From assembly GCA_030248195.1 (NCBI GenBank), contig JASAND010022855.1:16819-80818 (forward strand): 64,000 nt of DNA, written 5' to 3'. The notes beneath the pieces were generated by a model. It saw only the letters and a list, made by a program, of their open reading frames with translations, was not told the origin of the DNA and searched no databases. Made by a program: the position numbers and the translations under genes. Below, piece by piece: positions 51,983-63,780 of this stretch. Each line of letters begins with the position of its first letter. The stretch's first letter is position 1. This stretch comes from Trissonchulus latispiculum (lineage: Eukaryota; Nematoda; Enoplea; Enoplida; Ironidae).

Positions 51983-53127
51983 GGTGGTGATTCCCTTTGG
52001 TCACATAAAGTTTGCACAATTATTACTCATTCATTACTTGGAGTTAAGAAGCCGTTTTTATATCAAAATGTAGCTTGACATTTTCTCTTTTTAATGCATG
52101 CCACGAAACTAATGTTGCTTTTCGAAAATATTTTTAACACATTTTAGAAGAAGTATAATTTTCCAGAATTTTTGCAGACCCAAGTAAATTTTTTTCGCGA
52201 GACGTCGGTTATATCATTCGATACCTCCATCAAATAGCTGGGGACGATTTTTTATTTATTGTGAAATCGCTCTTCGTTATAGAGAAACAAGCTGAAATGT
52301 GTGCGTAACCTGTATTTTGCCTACTTTTTCCAAATTTGTCAAGCGATAACTTTAGCTGGAAAGCAGCAATCGGGGCAACTAAAAAATCGACCCTGGGTAT
52401 ATTTGTGCAGAACACATTTGTTCAGTAGCAGCCCTCCAACTTGCATGGTGAATGCTCCACAATCTTTGGAAAAAAATTGGTCGTGTTTTTGCAAAAACTA
52501 CATTTTTTATGATAGCAGCCTACAGGATAGCAGTTGGAAGACGATCATGCGTCGGACAATTTGTCCCTGTGAGACCTTCAGATCGACGCCCTTAGTTTGA
52601 TTTTGCGGATTGCGTAGTTCAAGAAATGTTAGATTATTTGATTTCTGCAAAAATGACAAGTTTTCGACGCCAAAATAAGAAAATCGGCTGTATCTCACTG
52701 TAGAGAAAAGCTAGGGCCTTTTCAGGAAAGGGTAGAGTAGAGTTAAAATTAACTCGATCCTTTTCATGAAAGAGTTAAACGAGGGAAACTCAAGCTTGAG
52801 TAGAGTTAAAGCGAGTTAAACTGTTAATTTTAACTCTACTCTACTCTACTCTACCCTTTCTTGAAAAGGCCCCTAGAAACGTGCTGTAAAAAGCAAAAAT
52901 GTGAAGATCAATGAGATCTTTCGAATGAATATAGTCATAACTGTGTAGCCGCTGCCAAACGTTCAGAAATTGGGAAAAACCACTCTGACCGGAAATCTCG
53001 AATTTTTGAATCGGGATTGCGCGGAGGGTGTCAGAACGCTAAAAGAACTTATTTCGGAAAGTTTCATCAAATTTCATTTTGATTTACGCCGCCAAACAAC
53101 AATATGTGCCCAAAAGGAATCACCACC
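51983..53127. mobile_element. TTAA-inserted TIR transposon, copy 2
   Basis: The ends GGTGGTGATTCCC and GGAATCACCACC are flanked by TTAA (51979-51982 and 53128-53131). It is inverted relative to 15140-16118 and carries one extra fold-back of about 158 bp. Matching blocks include GGATTGCGCGGAGGGTGT and CTTGGAGTTAAGAAGCC. Confidence 0.82.
52714..52872. mobile_element. 159-bp GGGCCTTTTC MITE nested in the TTAA element
   Basis: Arms GGGCCTTTTCAGGAAAGGG and CCCTTTCTTGAAAAGGCCC flank GAGTAGAGTTAAAATTAAC blocks. CTA stands on both sides. Copy 1 of the host (complement of about 15395-15405) reads GAGAAAAGTTAGAAAG with no insert, giving a natural empty site. The target is TA or CTA; the ends resemble PIF/Harbinger-type MITEs. 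Confidence 0.8.
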
Positions 53128-53387
53128 TTAAGAGCATTTTAGTTATATACTTTCTATTTTCGATGTTGTCTGTCTTCACAGTTATCAAAACGTCGGATAC
53201 AGTTCTGGTATCAGATCCTACAGAGATATAAAGCATAAATTCTCATCCAGAAAAGTTTACCTAGCTGTTGTCCTTTAAAAAGCTAACGTCGCAACTTAAA
53301 AAGAACAAACCTGCCGTCAGTAAAATCTGGTAATTTTAAAAAAACCTCAGTAATTCAACAGTTTATGCTCAATTATTCCATAGTTTA

Positions 53388-53713
53388 AGTCGTGGTTACA
53401 CTTAACAAACTTGTGACAACGCGTTGTGACAACGGCAGTTATCTTCCATAGTTGTCAATCGTGACAACTAGTGGTTACATGTCGCAACAGATCGTGACAA
53501 CGCACACTGGCTGTTGAGCCAACTCTATATTTATTATTTACTATTGCGTTGTCACAACGAAATAGGGCATGGTCCCAACGCGTTGTCACCAGTTGTCACA
53601 ACGTTGTGTCACTGGTTACACGAACAACGTCGTGAAAATTCTGTAGCAACGGCCGTTGTGACAACGCGTTGTCATAAGATTGTCAATTGTCATAAGATTG
53701 TCAAGTCACGGCT
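53388..53713. mobile_element. 326-bp MITE, AGTCGTGGTTACAC ends, TTA target
   Basis: The left AGTCGTGG and right CACGGCT ends are flanked by TTA (53385-53387 and 53714-53716), the PIF/Harbinger target form. The interior is crowded with GTTGTCACAACG-like dyads and CACTGGTTACACGAAC. Confidence 0.65.
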
Positions 53714-53716
53714 TTA

Positions 53717-54814
53717 GTCATTGAAAATGCATTTATCATGGTGCGATGGGCTTTCTGGGATCACAAAATACAGCAGAAAAAATGGGGCTAATTGTTAAAC
53801 GAGAATTACACTTTTCGAGCACTTCTAGAGAACACAGGTGCTGATTGACTGACTGTGTGAATTATTTCAGTCAGTTCAAGGGTTATTTTCATCTAAAATT
53901 GTAAAGTGTACTGCTAACTTCACGATAGATTAATATTTCGTCATTTTCATTTCAATTTCTAAAATGTAAGGCTAAATTCACGTCCGGTCAAACTAAATTA
54001 TTACTTCTGTGTACGGTCCAAGGCCGGACTAGCTAATTTTCACTTTTGATTCAAAAATCGAGCGCGCACTTCAGTTGAGTGGTGACAGCTGTTGAAGTTG
54101 GTCGGGTCCTTTGATACGCTCTTTACGCCCCATTAATCTTTTAGTCCGCTGTTTCTTGATTCAGTCTGTTGGGCGCCCTTTTTCATATCTGGGGATTTTC
54201 CTTGTACGTTTTTGTAATATCTGTTTTCTTTTGATTTGAATTGCTCTGATGCCATTAACCTAGTTTTCTGAAAATTTATGTTGGAATTTATGTTCAATTT
54301 AGTTTTGTGAACTTAAAAGTAAAATCGCATCACTTCTTAGTTTTTGCTCGCCTTGTCTTGCAGTTGGCTAGGGTAATCTGACGGTAGGGGTCTGACCTGC
54401 GCACACTCTGTCGAACTTTTGCGATCTTCGAAATTTCCAGAAATTCGCTTGTCGGGGGTCACGCTCCCAGAGCGTACTTTCTACAGGTTTATTTCTGTGA
54501 TTAAAATTGTTTGCCCAGAGATTTATTCAGTCTAATCACTACATCTGGTTGACTGAACTGACTTCTCATATCTGCAAGAAATAAAACTAAAATAACTAAC
54601 TATTAACTATAAAATTCTTTTTATTTATACAAATTTTGTTTAAATTTATTAGCTCAAATAAATATAATTTTGGAGTAAAAACGCTATTCTCTGCTTTGGT
54701 TGAAGCAGTGATAAAAAATCAAAAACCAAAATTTCGTAACTTTTCATTGTTTGCGTTGGTTTGGGAATTTACAATGCTTTCAGGCAGCTGCATGCATAGT
54801 GTTTTCTGTCAAGG
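53717..54814. other. No gene recognised
   Basis: Unassigned sequence. The frame starting at 54636 and running to 55139 lies mostly in the repeat that follows and is not conserved in the other copy. Confidence 0.4.
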
Positions 54815-56310
54815 TAGTATTACCACTAGCGGGATTTTCAGCGTAATCTTGGAATGGATGGAACATCTTGACAAAAATTTAGGTGAACTGAGATGGATTG
54901 GCACTGGCAGGCAATCTTTGCACAGACTTTTGGTGTTAGAGTACGCAGAATTAGCTGGCTACCATCATCATGGCTTTGCACTTGCTCAAATAATCAAAAA
55001 TATATCTCAGCTTTATATGACAAATCATACTATACCACGTGAAAAAGCACAAAAAAGCTTTAAAATGATGTGCATATCTCCTCTGAACAGATGGCTGCAA
55101 AAGGTACAGGTTGTTTTCAAAATGGCCGATTTTCGTTGACCGTTTGCCAATGCAATGTAAATCAAGAACATTTAATCTGAAAATTAAATCTAGTGGGTTC
55201 TAGAGGTAGTCATTGTGCTACTTGTATGCATTATTTAACAGAAAACACTATGCAGCTGATTGGAGGCATTGCAGAATGAAGTTAGGAATGAAAAAGGTAT
55301 AAAACCTTTGTTTTTGATTCTCTCGTAACTGCTTCAAGCTAAAACGGGTATGAAAATTTAGAGGATTGAAGGAGATATTCAAATTCCTTTTAATTCCTTA
55401 ATATATTTCCTTCTGTGTAAGCAGCAAGCCAGTCGTCGCATATATTAGGCCAGCTCATTTCATGTAGAACATGACAAACAACAAATGTTCTTTATAAAAA
55501 CAAAGCATTCTCACTTTACATTGCGTGTGCAAACGTTCAATGTAAATTAGCAAAATACAAAACCACCTGCAACTTTTGATAAAAATCACCACCATTGCCT
55601 AAAAGACCGGAAAAGGAAAAGTCCGGATTCAGGGGTGACGGAATAGCCATCTAACTGACCATTGTTTGCATTTCTGTTTCATTCAATGTCTATGCCAAAA
55701 GAATATAGCGGAAGGTAAATAAATTGATGAACCAATATGCTACAATGCACAAATATGCTATTGTATATAGCAGATAGATATGTGAAGAGACGTTATTTTG
55801 TCATTTTTATACTTGGACCGCAAACTTCACATTGGTGGCGCAGTCGGTCGCCGAGTTTTCGACGGCACACTGAGTCTAGACAGACGCGAGTTCAAAATCC
55901 TGTCTTTCCGTAATGTAGTGGATGGGATCATAGGAGAAGATCTCGTTTAGATTCCTTCAGACTTATTTTTTCTTAAATATTTAAAATAATGTGCAAGCTA
56001 AGAACTTGTTTAAATTCATTGTGTGATAGTATTTTAAATTAGGTTTCGAATTCTTTAAATTATTATACTTTTGTATGGCCTAGCAAATTATTGACATGTT
56101 TGTTTTTGGGTGGTTACGGCATGTACAACGCCAAACGTTTTGTCAGAAAATGCTATTTTTCTAAACTTCAACGAAAAAACTCCCCCCTTAGCGCTGCTAC
56201 TGGATACAAACAAGCCTTCTTCTAAGAAAAAGGCTTAAAAATACTGAAAATTTTCCGTTTTTCGGAGACTGGGTTTTCTGACTTCTGAGGGCCCAATTGG
56301 GGGGGGGGGG
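54815..56310. repeat. Interspersed repeat, copy 2 (inverted to 13184-14950)
   Basis: It matches copy 1 through AGCGGGATTTTCAGCGTAAT, the tRNA-like core and the GAAAATTTTCCGTTTTT block near its right side. It lacks the 451-bp transposon. Confidence 0.7.
55835..55912 (+). ncRNA. tRNA-like sequence (SINE-type pol III head), copy 2
   Basis: TGGCGCAGTCGG (A box) is followed by GCCGAGTTTTCGACGGC and by the B-box-like AGTTCAAAATCC. It is nearly identical to the copy at 14036-14112, which suggests this part is younger or better conserved than its surroundings. Confidence 0.45.
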
Positions 56311-57000
56311 AGCAGTAGCGGCGCCTGGATTTTTGGGTGTGGGTAAAAACCAGCCCCAGCCCCAGCCCCAGCCTCGCACCAGCCTAAGAAAAACCAGCCC
56401 CTTCTCTCGCTGACCACTGTACACTTTAAACTAAGGACTTTAACACATAAATACGCATATGCGTGTAGACAGCATATAAGTGCATGCTCCGTCCGTATGC
56501 GTTAATTGTGCATTATATACAGTCATATAAAATATATAGGTGTATTGGACATTATATTTATATGATTTTGTACAATTGGGGAGTTCAAGAGAATTCATTT
56601 CCATTCAACGAAATTAAAGAATAGAAATTAAGAGTTTGAAGTCAAGTCATAATATATCGTTAAAAATATATATCACATCAAGCTTGAAAGAATTATGCAA
56701 TTATTCTGATGTAAAAGAATATATATATATATATATGCAGTTTGGGAATTTCAAAATTTAAAATAGGATCCCTTTATCATGAACGATTTTACTGATTCCA
56801 GTTAATTCAAATTTCGAATTCGGAATTAATATGCCAAACTAATGCTAACTCAAATATTTAATAAAAAGTTAGTCCTAAAATAATTTTTAAATTCAAGACT
56901 TTTCAAAATTCAAGAATTTTATAAAGTTTAAGCTTTAGTTACAAATTGATCAGAAATATCTTGCTTCTGTCTCTTAAATTTCTGTGTTTATTGGTTTAAT
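56311..57000. other. Unassigned with CCCCAG minisatellite and TA run
   Basis: CAGCCC units are at 56350-56400, and a TA microsatellite at about 56720-56738. No gene is seen. Confidence 0.45.
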
Positions 57001-57123
57001 CTCCGATTATGTCCAGTTTTCGGTTAGGATGGAGGATTGGGGGTAAATCTTGGCCGACCTCCGAAATGTGATGGGGTACCCATAGGTGTAACGAGGATTT
57101 GGGTTGGGGGGGGCCCCTCCCCC

Positions 57124-57681
57124 CATAGGTGAACCAGGCTACAGTTTGCCCCCTGTGAGACCCCCCCCCACGGAGAGGCCAGACCCCCCTCCCCCCCTAC
57201 CCGACCTCAACTACTCCCCCCCCCAAGCCGAACTCAAACCCCCCTCCCCCCCTAAAATTGGGTCAAGACCAAATAAAAAATGCAAAATTTTTTGAAAAAA
57301 ATTTTCTGCAATTTCTGAAAATTTTTGAAAAAATTCGAAAAAATGGCTATAAATCACATATAAAGGCTAACGATGGTTATTTATAGCAATTAAAAGGTAA
57401 TATACGCAATTATAAACCACAATCTGGGCTAATTTAGGCATATTTTAGCACAAATTTGTCAATTTTCAAGCCCTATTTTCGCACACGAAAACTATCGACA
57501 GAAGCTTTGAGTATGTTTTATGTACTGTACATCGAAAAAGGAGCATTTTTAAGCTAAAAAAACTTGGGTACAGTTTAGGGGGGGGTCCCCCTCCCCAAAT
57601 TTCTGGATTTGGGTGGGGTCCCCGAGCCAAATTTGGACCTTCTACTCCCCCCCCCCAACCCAAACAGGTGGTACACCTATG
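57124..57681. mobile_element. 558-bp hAT-like MITE, exact 8-bp TSD
   Basis: CATAGGTGAACCAGGC to GGTGGTACACCTATG, flanked by CCTCCCCC on both sides (57116-57123 and 57682-57689). The flank is low-complexity, but the ends are exact. It is the same subfamily as 13368-13818. Confidence 0.75.
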
Positions 57682-58207
57682 CCTCCCCCGGAATTTTGGG
57701 GGGCCCCCCTTTTTAGACCCCCCAAACCCCCCACGAGTCACGACCCCCCCCCCAAACCTCCCCCCAAAAATTTTTCTATTTTTTGCCGAAAATCGCATTT
57801 TCAGCCATTGCTATTGCCGAAAAACATGAAATCATGAAGTAATTTTGACATTCGACAGTGATCGTTTTAAACACAAAAACTTGATTACCAACATGTTTCT
57901 GGTAGCCTAATGAGGGATAAAGGTCAATATTGAGTTTAGAAGTCCATAAAACCGAGAATTATAAACGCTGTATTTCTCCCGATAATATACACGTTAAACC
58001 AAAAATTTGGATTTTTTTTTAGAATTTTGAAAAATTTACCCTAAAAATGCCCAAATTTTGGCCAATTTTCGCGCCTTCGGCGCGACTACCCCCCCCCCCC
58101 CCCCCCCCCCCCCCCGGGGGGGGGGGGGGGGGGGGGGCCGGGGGCCCCCAAAAATTTCTGGGGGGGGGGGTTTGAAAAAATGGCTGGGGGGGTTACCCCC
58201 CCCAAAC

Positions 58208-58785
58208 CATAGGTGTACCACCTGTTTGGGTTGGGGGGGGGAGTAGGAATCCAAATTTGGCTCGGGGGACCCCACCCAAATCCGAAATTTGGGGGAGGGG
58301 GACCCCCCCTAAACTGTACCCAAGTTTTTTTTTTTTTTTGGCTAAAAGTGCTCCTTTTTCGATGTACAGTACATAAAACATACTCAAAAGCTTCTGTCGA
58401 TAGTTTTCGTATGCGAAAATAGGGCTTGAAAATTGACAAATTTGTGCTAAAATATGCCTAAATTAGCTCAGATTGTGGTTTATAATTGCGTATATTACCT
58501 TTTAATTGCTATAAATAACCATCTTTAGCTCTTTGTATGTGATTTATAGCCATTTTTTCGAATTTTTTTCAAAAATTTTCAGAAATTGCAAAAAAAAGTT
58601 TTTCAAAAATTTTGCATTTTTTACCTGGTTTTGACCCAGTTTTAGGGGGGGGGGGAGCGGGGTTTGAGCTCGGCTTGGGGGGGGGGGGAGTAGTTGAGGT
58701 CGGGTAGGGGGGGGAGGGGGGTCTGGCCTCTCCGTGGGGGGGGGGGGGTCTCACAGGGGGCAAACTGTAGCCTGGTTCACCTATG
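58208..58785. mobile_element. 578-bp hAT-like MITE, inverted, exact 8-bp TSD
   Basis: It begins CATAGGTGTACCACCTG and ends CCTGGTTCACCTATG, flanked by CCCCAAAC on both sides (58200-58207 and 58786-58793). Its body is the reverse complement of 57124-57681. Together they make a large inverted repeat with a poly-C/poly-G hairpin (58087-58140) between them. Confidence 0.82.
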
Positions 58786-59833
58786 CCCCAAACCCCACAA
58801 GAAGCCCATTTCCTGAAAACAATTAGAAAACAAATAATTTTTTCTGATTGTTTTCTAATTGTTTCCTACATAACGAAATTTTTTTCTAATTTTTTCAATT
58901 TTTTTCTAAATGATTTCCAAATTAGAAATCAATTAGAAATCAAAATCGATATAATATCTTATTGTTTTCTGATTGTTTTTAAATGTTTTCCTGAGTAAAA
59001 AACAATTTGAAAAAGAATTCAAATATTTTTCTAATTGTTTTCGAATTGATATCTAATTAGAAAAAATTGAAAATATGAAAATTTTTCCAATTGTTTTCTA
59101 ACTCGCAAAATACCGTGAATAATTATTTTGTTTCACTTTTTGCTGTCTAATTGATAGTTTTTCTTGCTGGCCAAACCCAATTCTTATATTTAATTTATCA
59201 GAAGTGCTTGGTATTGGTTTTAGCACAGTGAACTTCGAGGTTTTGGTTGGATGGGACCTGCTGGGTGGGAGGGGTCGTCGTAAAAATTTCGTCAATCATA
59301 CAATCATACCGTAATGTTGAAATTGCATTTTTAGTTTAAATACGCTATGTATAGCCATGGGGAAAAACCCACATTTTCGAATTTTGGCTGGAACTTTTTT
59401 ATTATAAGGGCTAGATGAGAACTTTATATACCATCGTACTTGGCGTAGGTACTTAGATCTATCTTTTAAGCCCATTTGCACTTCTCTAGGTTGTACCGTT
59501 AGGCCGGTATAATGCAAAAAGTAGCGGGGGAAAACCCCCAATGGGAGGGGGTAACCCAATGGGAGGGGAAAAGCCCACCACTCACAGGTCTCAAAAATCG
59601 TCGTAGCGCTATTCTGACACTTCCGGTGTAAAATTCGACTCTTTTTTAGCTAGCATAAATAAAAAACCCGATCTAGGTACTTTTTTGTGATTTCACGTAT
59701 ACCATTGAAAATGCAGCATCAAACGGACAGGTTTCATAAAGTTTAACACATATATAAACATAGGGCGATTTTGGAAAAATGCAAAAAAACGATGTATATA
59801 ATTTGATAAAACTTATTAGTCTATCGTATAGAG

Positions 59834-60209
59834 TAGTGATGACTAATGGGCACCGGATATTTTTTCATATCCGGATATCATATCCGCCTATTTTGCTTTA
59901 ACGGATATCCGGTTATCCGCCTATTCCAAACTTCACTTCAAGAAAATTTTTCGATTTTGCAGTTAAATTTTCAATTTTTTGTCGATTTTTCGGCTGTCTG
60001 TGAATGTCTATCATGCAACCAAGCCGCAACCTTCGATTCAAAAATATTTTCAGAATAATTTTTGATAAATATTTTTAAATTTTTGAAATTTTTCTCAAAA
60101 ATTTGCTAATTTTTCATTGTTTTGTTTGAAAAGTATATACACGGATATGAGGATATCCGGATATTTTTCTCAAATCGGATATTATCCGGATATCCAGTGC
60201 CCATCACTA
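59834..60209. mobile_element. 376-bp TIR element rich in ATATCCGGATAT
   Basis: TAGTGATGACTAATGGGCAC at the left and GTGCCCATCACTA at the right are inverted. Both arms hold GGATATCCGG words. GTATAGAG precedes the left end and lies 4 bp beyond the right end, so the target duplication is uncertain. Confidence 0.6.
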
Positions 60210-61214
60210 TGTAGTATAGAGAATGGTTTTTTACGTTCATTTGGCTGTTAAAATCCACAATTGGACCTGTCCTGGGTCCTCCAGTGCCGAAATGGCACTT
60301 TCAGGGTTTTTGGCCCCTAGCCAGCTAGGGATGCAAAATTATCCAAATCTGACCGCATAGGATGACGCAGCGTGCTCGATAGTACCGTGCTATAGTCTCG
60401 AATTGTTTCCCTGTTTGGTTGTTTAAAAATTTTTCAAAAAAAATTGGGTGGGTTTTCCCCCCAAAGTGGGTTTGTCCCCGCCACAATTGGCAATGTGCCA
60501 GAGCAACGGTGCATCGGATAGATCTAATTTTGGCTGTGTGCAAAGAGGAAGACTTGCCATCATTGCAGATATTTGCAAAACTTTTCTAGCCCAACCCAGT
60601 CAAAAGTTACATCAGTCCAAACTTTTGCAAAATTTTGGCATGGTTGGACCAAAAAGTAGGTGTCATTTTCAAAATGTCATAAAATGAGCAGGAGTGAACC
60701 AAATGACTTGATCTTTGCGTACGTAGGTAAGAAAGAGTCGCGCTTTCTGCTGCTATGTTTTGGAGCTCATAGCTCCAACCCTTGGTCCAGGAGGCGGGTG
60801 GGTTTTTCCCCCCAAAAAGGGGGTGGATTTTTCCCCTCATGGCTATACGTACTGCTCTTATGTATATTTAGTCGTTTAAAATGCTGCGAAAATTTGCTTT
60901 TAACTGGGTAAATGTTTGAAGTTTTTGTAATTTTAGCATGGTGTTTAACAAAATTATTCGGGTAATTAATTATTTAAAATTATCAGTCTGCGGGAAGGGG
61001 GTCCTTCCAAAGTTTAGAGGTGGGTCGTAACCTTTGCCTGACGTTTATTGATTCCGTTTCTCAGGTTTTATTAAGCAAACATAAAGTCATGTATATAAAT
61101 ATTTTTTAAAAATAGCGTTGCAATATAATATATGCGTATATAGCGCGGAACTAAAAGCCCAAAATTTCGAATTTTGGCTACAACTTTTTATTAAGCCACA
61201 ATTCGAAAATCTAA

Positions 61215-61217
<3 letters not shown>

Positions 61218-61248
<31 letters not shown>

Positions 61249-61250
61249 GT
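61218..61250. repeat. TA microsatellite
   Basis: An uninterrupted run of TA dinucleotides. Confidence 0.9.
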
Positions 61251-62538
61251 ATGAGGCCTTGCGAAGAGCTTCCAAATGATCCATAAAATATCTCTTTAAC
61301 AGTAGTTACGGTTGGTGAGAAATTTTCGACCAAACCCTTAGGAAGAACCCAATGCGGGGAAAAACTCTTCCGAAATTTTTGCTGGAAGCATGCCGGAACA
61401 GTTTTGACTATACCATTCGAAAAAGCGGGTCATTTTAGTAACATCTGCATCTAAATATATCAATATTTTTGCAAAAGTTCATGTCAAATTTACTTGAAAA
61501 TTTTGTATGTTTATATAACACGTATATAAACATAGGAAAATGTTGGAAATTTTTGAAATTTGCGTAATTTCTGCAGTTTAAGCGTTTAAGCAAAAATTTG
61601 GCTTGAAATGATGCCATGTCAGATCTTAGCCCCTGGACCACACATAGAAGGTTGAACCTAGGCATGGGCGCACCCAGGGGAAGGGTTTTGGGGGTTCCCA
61701 CCTCTCCCTTTTTATCCGACTTACCCCCTGGAATTTTTGGGGAGAACGAAAGAAATAAAAAATAGGAAAATTTTCTGAATATACCAGAGCCAAATTGCAT
61801 ATACCATCGTTAAGTTCGAGACATCCTCTGTGAAACTGTATATAATCCGTTTTGGACTATGTAGGTCTTTTCAGTAGTTCAGGGTTGACCCTCCAAAGTT
61901 GACCCTCTCTAACCCACATCTTGCTTAAAATGAAGAACACTCACTATTTTTAGGCTTTGTGCAGTTAATTAAATTAGCATTTTGTTTGAAAATTTTTAAA
62001 GATAAATGTTTTATCTCCTCTCCGAAGTTAGATTTTCTTTGGCCTCATCCCAAGCCATAAATTGTTAGTGGCATTAGTGGTGATAAGCAGCAGTGAGATA
62101 TCGTCGAATCAACATTAGAAATAATCTGGAAAATAATTAGAAAATATTGTAAGTTACGGAAGAGGCCTTTCTGAAAACAATCAGAAATCATTAGAAACAT
62201 TTTTGAAAACAATGGATATTATTTAGAAAACAATAAGAAAATGTTAACTTTTATTAAGAAATTAATTCGAAAGAAATAAGAAAATATTGTGTAATCAATT
62301 AGAAATAATTCAGAAAACAATTAGAAAGTGGTGTCTGGTTAGAAAAAATTAACAGAAATTAATTAGAAAACCACAAGAAAACAATTAGAAAAATATAGAA
62401 AACTATTCGAAACAATTTTGGTAAACAATCAGAAAAGTTATGGAAAAAAATTAGAAACATTTTTCCAATTGTTTTCTGGAAATGGGCTTCGTGTGCCCCC
62501 CCCCAATTACACCTATGGGGGTACCCACCACCCCAACC

Positions 62539-63069
62539 CATAGGTGTAAACGGAGATTTGGGGTGGGGGAGGCTCCCCCCCCAACATTTTCTGGGGGGGC
62601 CCTCTGGCGACCCCGCCCCAACCCCCCCAGGAGGACCCCCCCAACGCTCCCCCAAAAAAATTTTTCATTTTTATGCCAAAAATTGCATTTTCAGCCGTTT
62701 CTAATGATGAAAAACATCTAACCATAAAGTAATTTTAACATTAGACAGTGGTTTTAAACTCAAAAACTTGATTGCCAACATGTTTCCAAGTCCAAAATAA
62801 GGTCAATATTGAGTCATAAGATTCATAAAACAGTTAAAAACGTGTATTTCTCATAATAATAAACAGTTCAAGCCAAAAATTTCGACATTTTTGAAAATTT
62901 TTTTAAAATTTACCTTAGAAATAACCAATTTTCGGCTATTTTTCGCGCCTTCGGGGCGACTACACCCCCCCCCCCAGTTGGGGGGACGTCCCCCCCCCAA
63001 AAAAGTTTAATGGGAGGGTTGAAAAAAGGCTTGGGGGAGGCTACCCCCCCCCCCCACCTTACACCTATG
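62539..63069. mobile_element. 531-bp hAT-like element, exact 8-bp TSD
   Basis: CATAGGTGTAAACGGAG to CACCTTACACCTATG, flanked by CCCCAACC (62531-62538 and 63070-63077). It inserted in the outer G-rich element only 13 bp from the target duplication of the 5.4-kb element. Confidence 0.82.
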
Positions 63070-63780
63070 CCCCAACCCCCTCCCCCAGAAGTCGGACCTC
63101 AGAAATTTTGAAAAATGGCCAAAAAATGCAAAATTGTATGTAATTTATCCCTTTTTTCATCGAAATTAGTCTGGTTTTTAAATGTTTAGGCGTTTTTGCA
63201 CCGTTTTAAAGTGATGTTATGTCAAAATTTTAGAAAAATTTTTCAAAATATGACCATGTTTCGGCCGAATTTAGCTAACTTTGTGGGTCCAAAAATCGCT
63301 GGGGGGGTTCGGGGGGGTAGCCTAAAGTTGGGGGGAGGGTATATAAGTCAAAAAATCTGGGCGGGGGTAAAGTTGGTCGAAAATTTTGCGGGGATAGGAT
63401 CATCGTTCCCCCAGGGGGGGGGGGGGGGGAGTATCCCCCCCAAAATTTTCGACCAACTGTACCCCCCCAAATTTTTTGAATATCCCTCCCCCCCGTTTGG
63501 TTACCCCCCCCCCCCGAACCCTCCCAGCACTTTTGGGGGCCTAACAGTTAGCTAAATTTTGCTAAAAAATGCTCATTTTTTGAAAATTTTTTCTCAAATT
63601 TTGGCTTAAAATCGGTTTTAAGCGGTGTAAAAACGCCTAAAACGATAAAAACAAGTCTTGTTTTGACAAAAAAAGCGTTAAAATACAGAAAATTTTGCGT
63701 TTTTAGGCCATTTTTTGAATTTTCTCAGGTCTGAATTTTGGGGGGGGGGGGGGGTTCGGGGGGGTACTCCCCATCACATT

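Larger units (their letters stand above)
58795..62497. mobile_element. AAACAATTAGAAAA fold-back family, large copy
   Basis: The left end AAGAAGCCCATTTCCTGAAA and the right end GGAAATGGGCTTCGTG are inverted, and AACAATTAGAAAA-rich arms follow (58800-59100 and 62100-62480). The 3-kb core has two related blocks, CGAATTTTGGCTGGAACTTT (59380) and CGAATTTTGGCTACAACTTT (61168), and GGGAAAAACCCAC words, but no recognisable gene. Confidence 0.55.
57081..62517. mobile_element. hAT-like CATAGGTGTAA element grown to 5.4 kb by nested inserts
   Basis: It begins CATAGGTGTAACG and ends AATTACACCTATG, flanked by GGGGTACC on both sides (57073-57080 and 62518-62525), an exact 8-bp duplication. Its own sequence resembles 62539-63069 (TTCGCGCCTTCGG block, ACTTGATTACCAACATG). 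Inside lie 57124-57681, 58208-58785 and the fold-back with ends near 58795 and 62497. Confidence 0.82.
57000..63780. mobile_element. Outer G-rich element split by nested transposons
   Basis: 57030-57080, 62526-62538 and 63078-63320 read as one copy of the 7.1-kb G-rich element once the inserts 57081-62517 and 62539-63069 are removed. 63540-63720 is the inverse of its body (GTAAAAACGCCTAAAAC, GCGTTTTTAGGCCATTT). Confidence 0.7.

Noticed and set aside
54636..55139. 167-codon open frame, the longest frame outside the named genes and the CR1 and 20-kb fold-back frames
   Set aside because: Most of it lies in the interspersed repeat; the matching part of the other copy (14600-14950) is not open, and no domain is recognisable.
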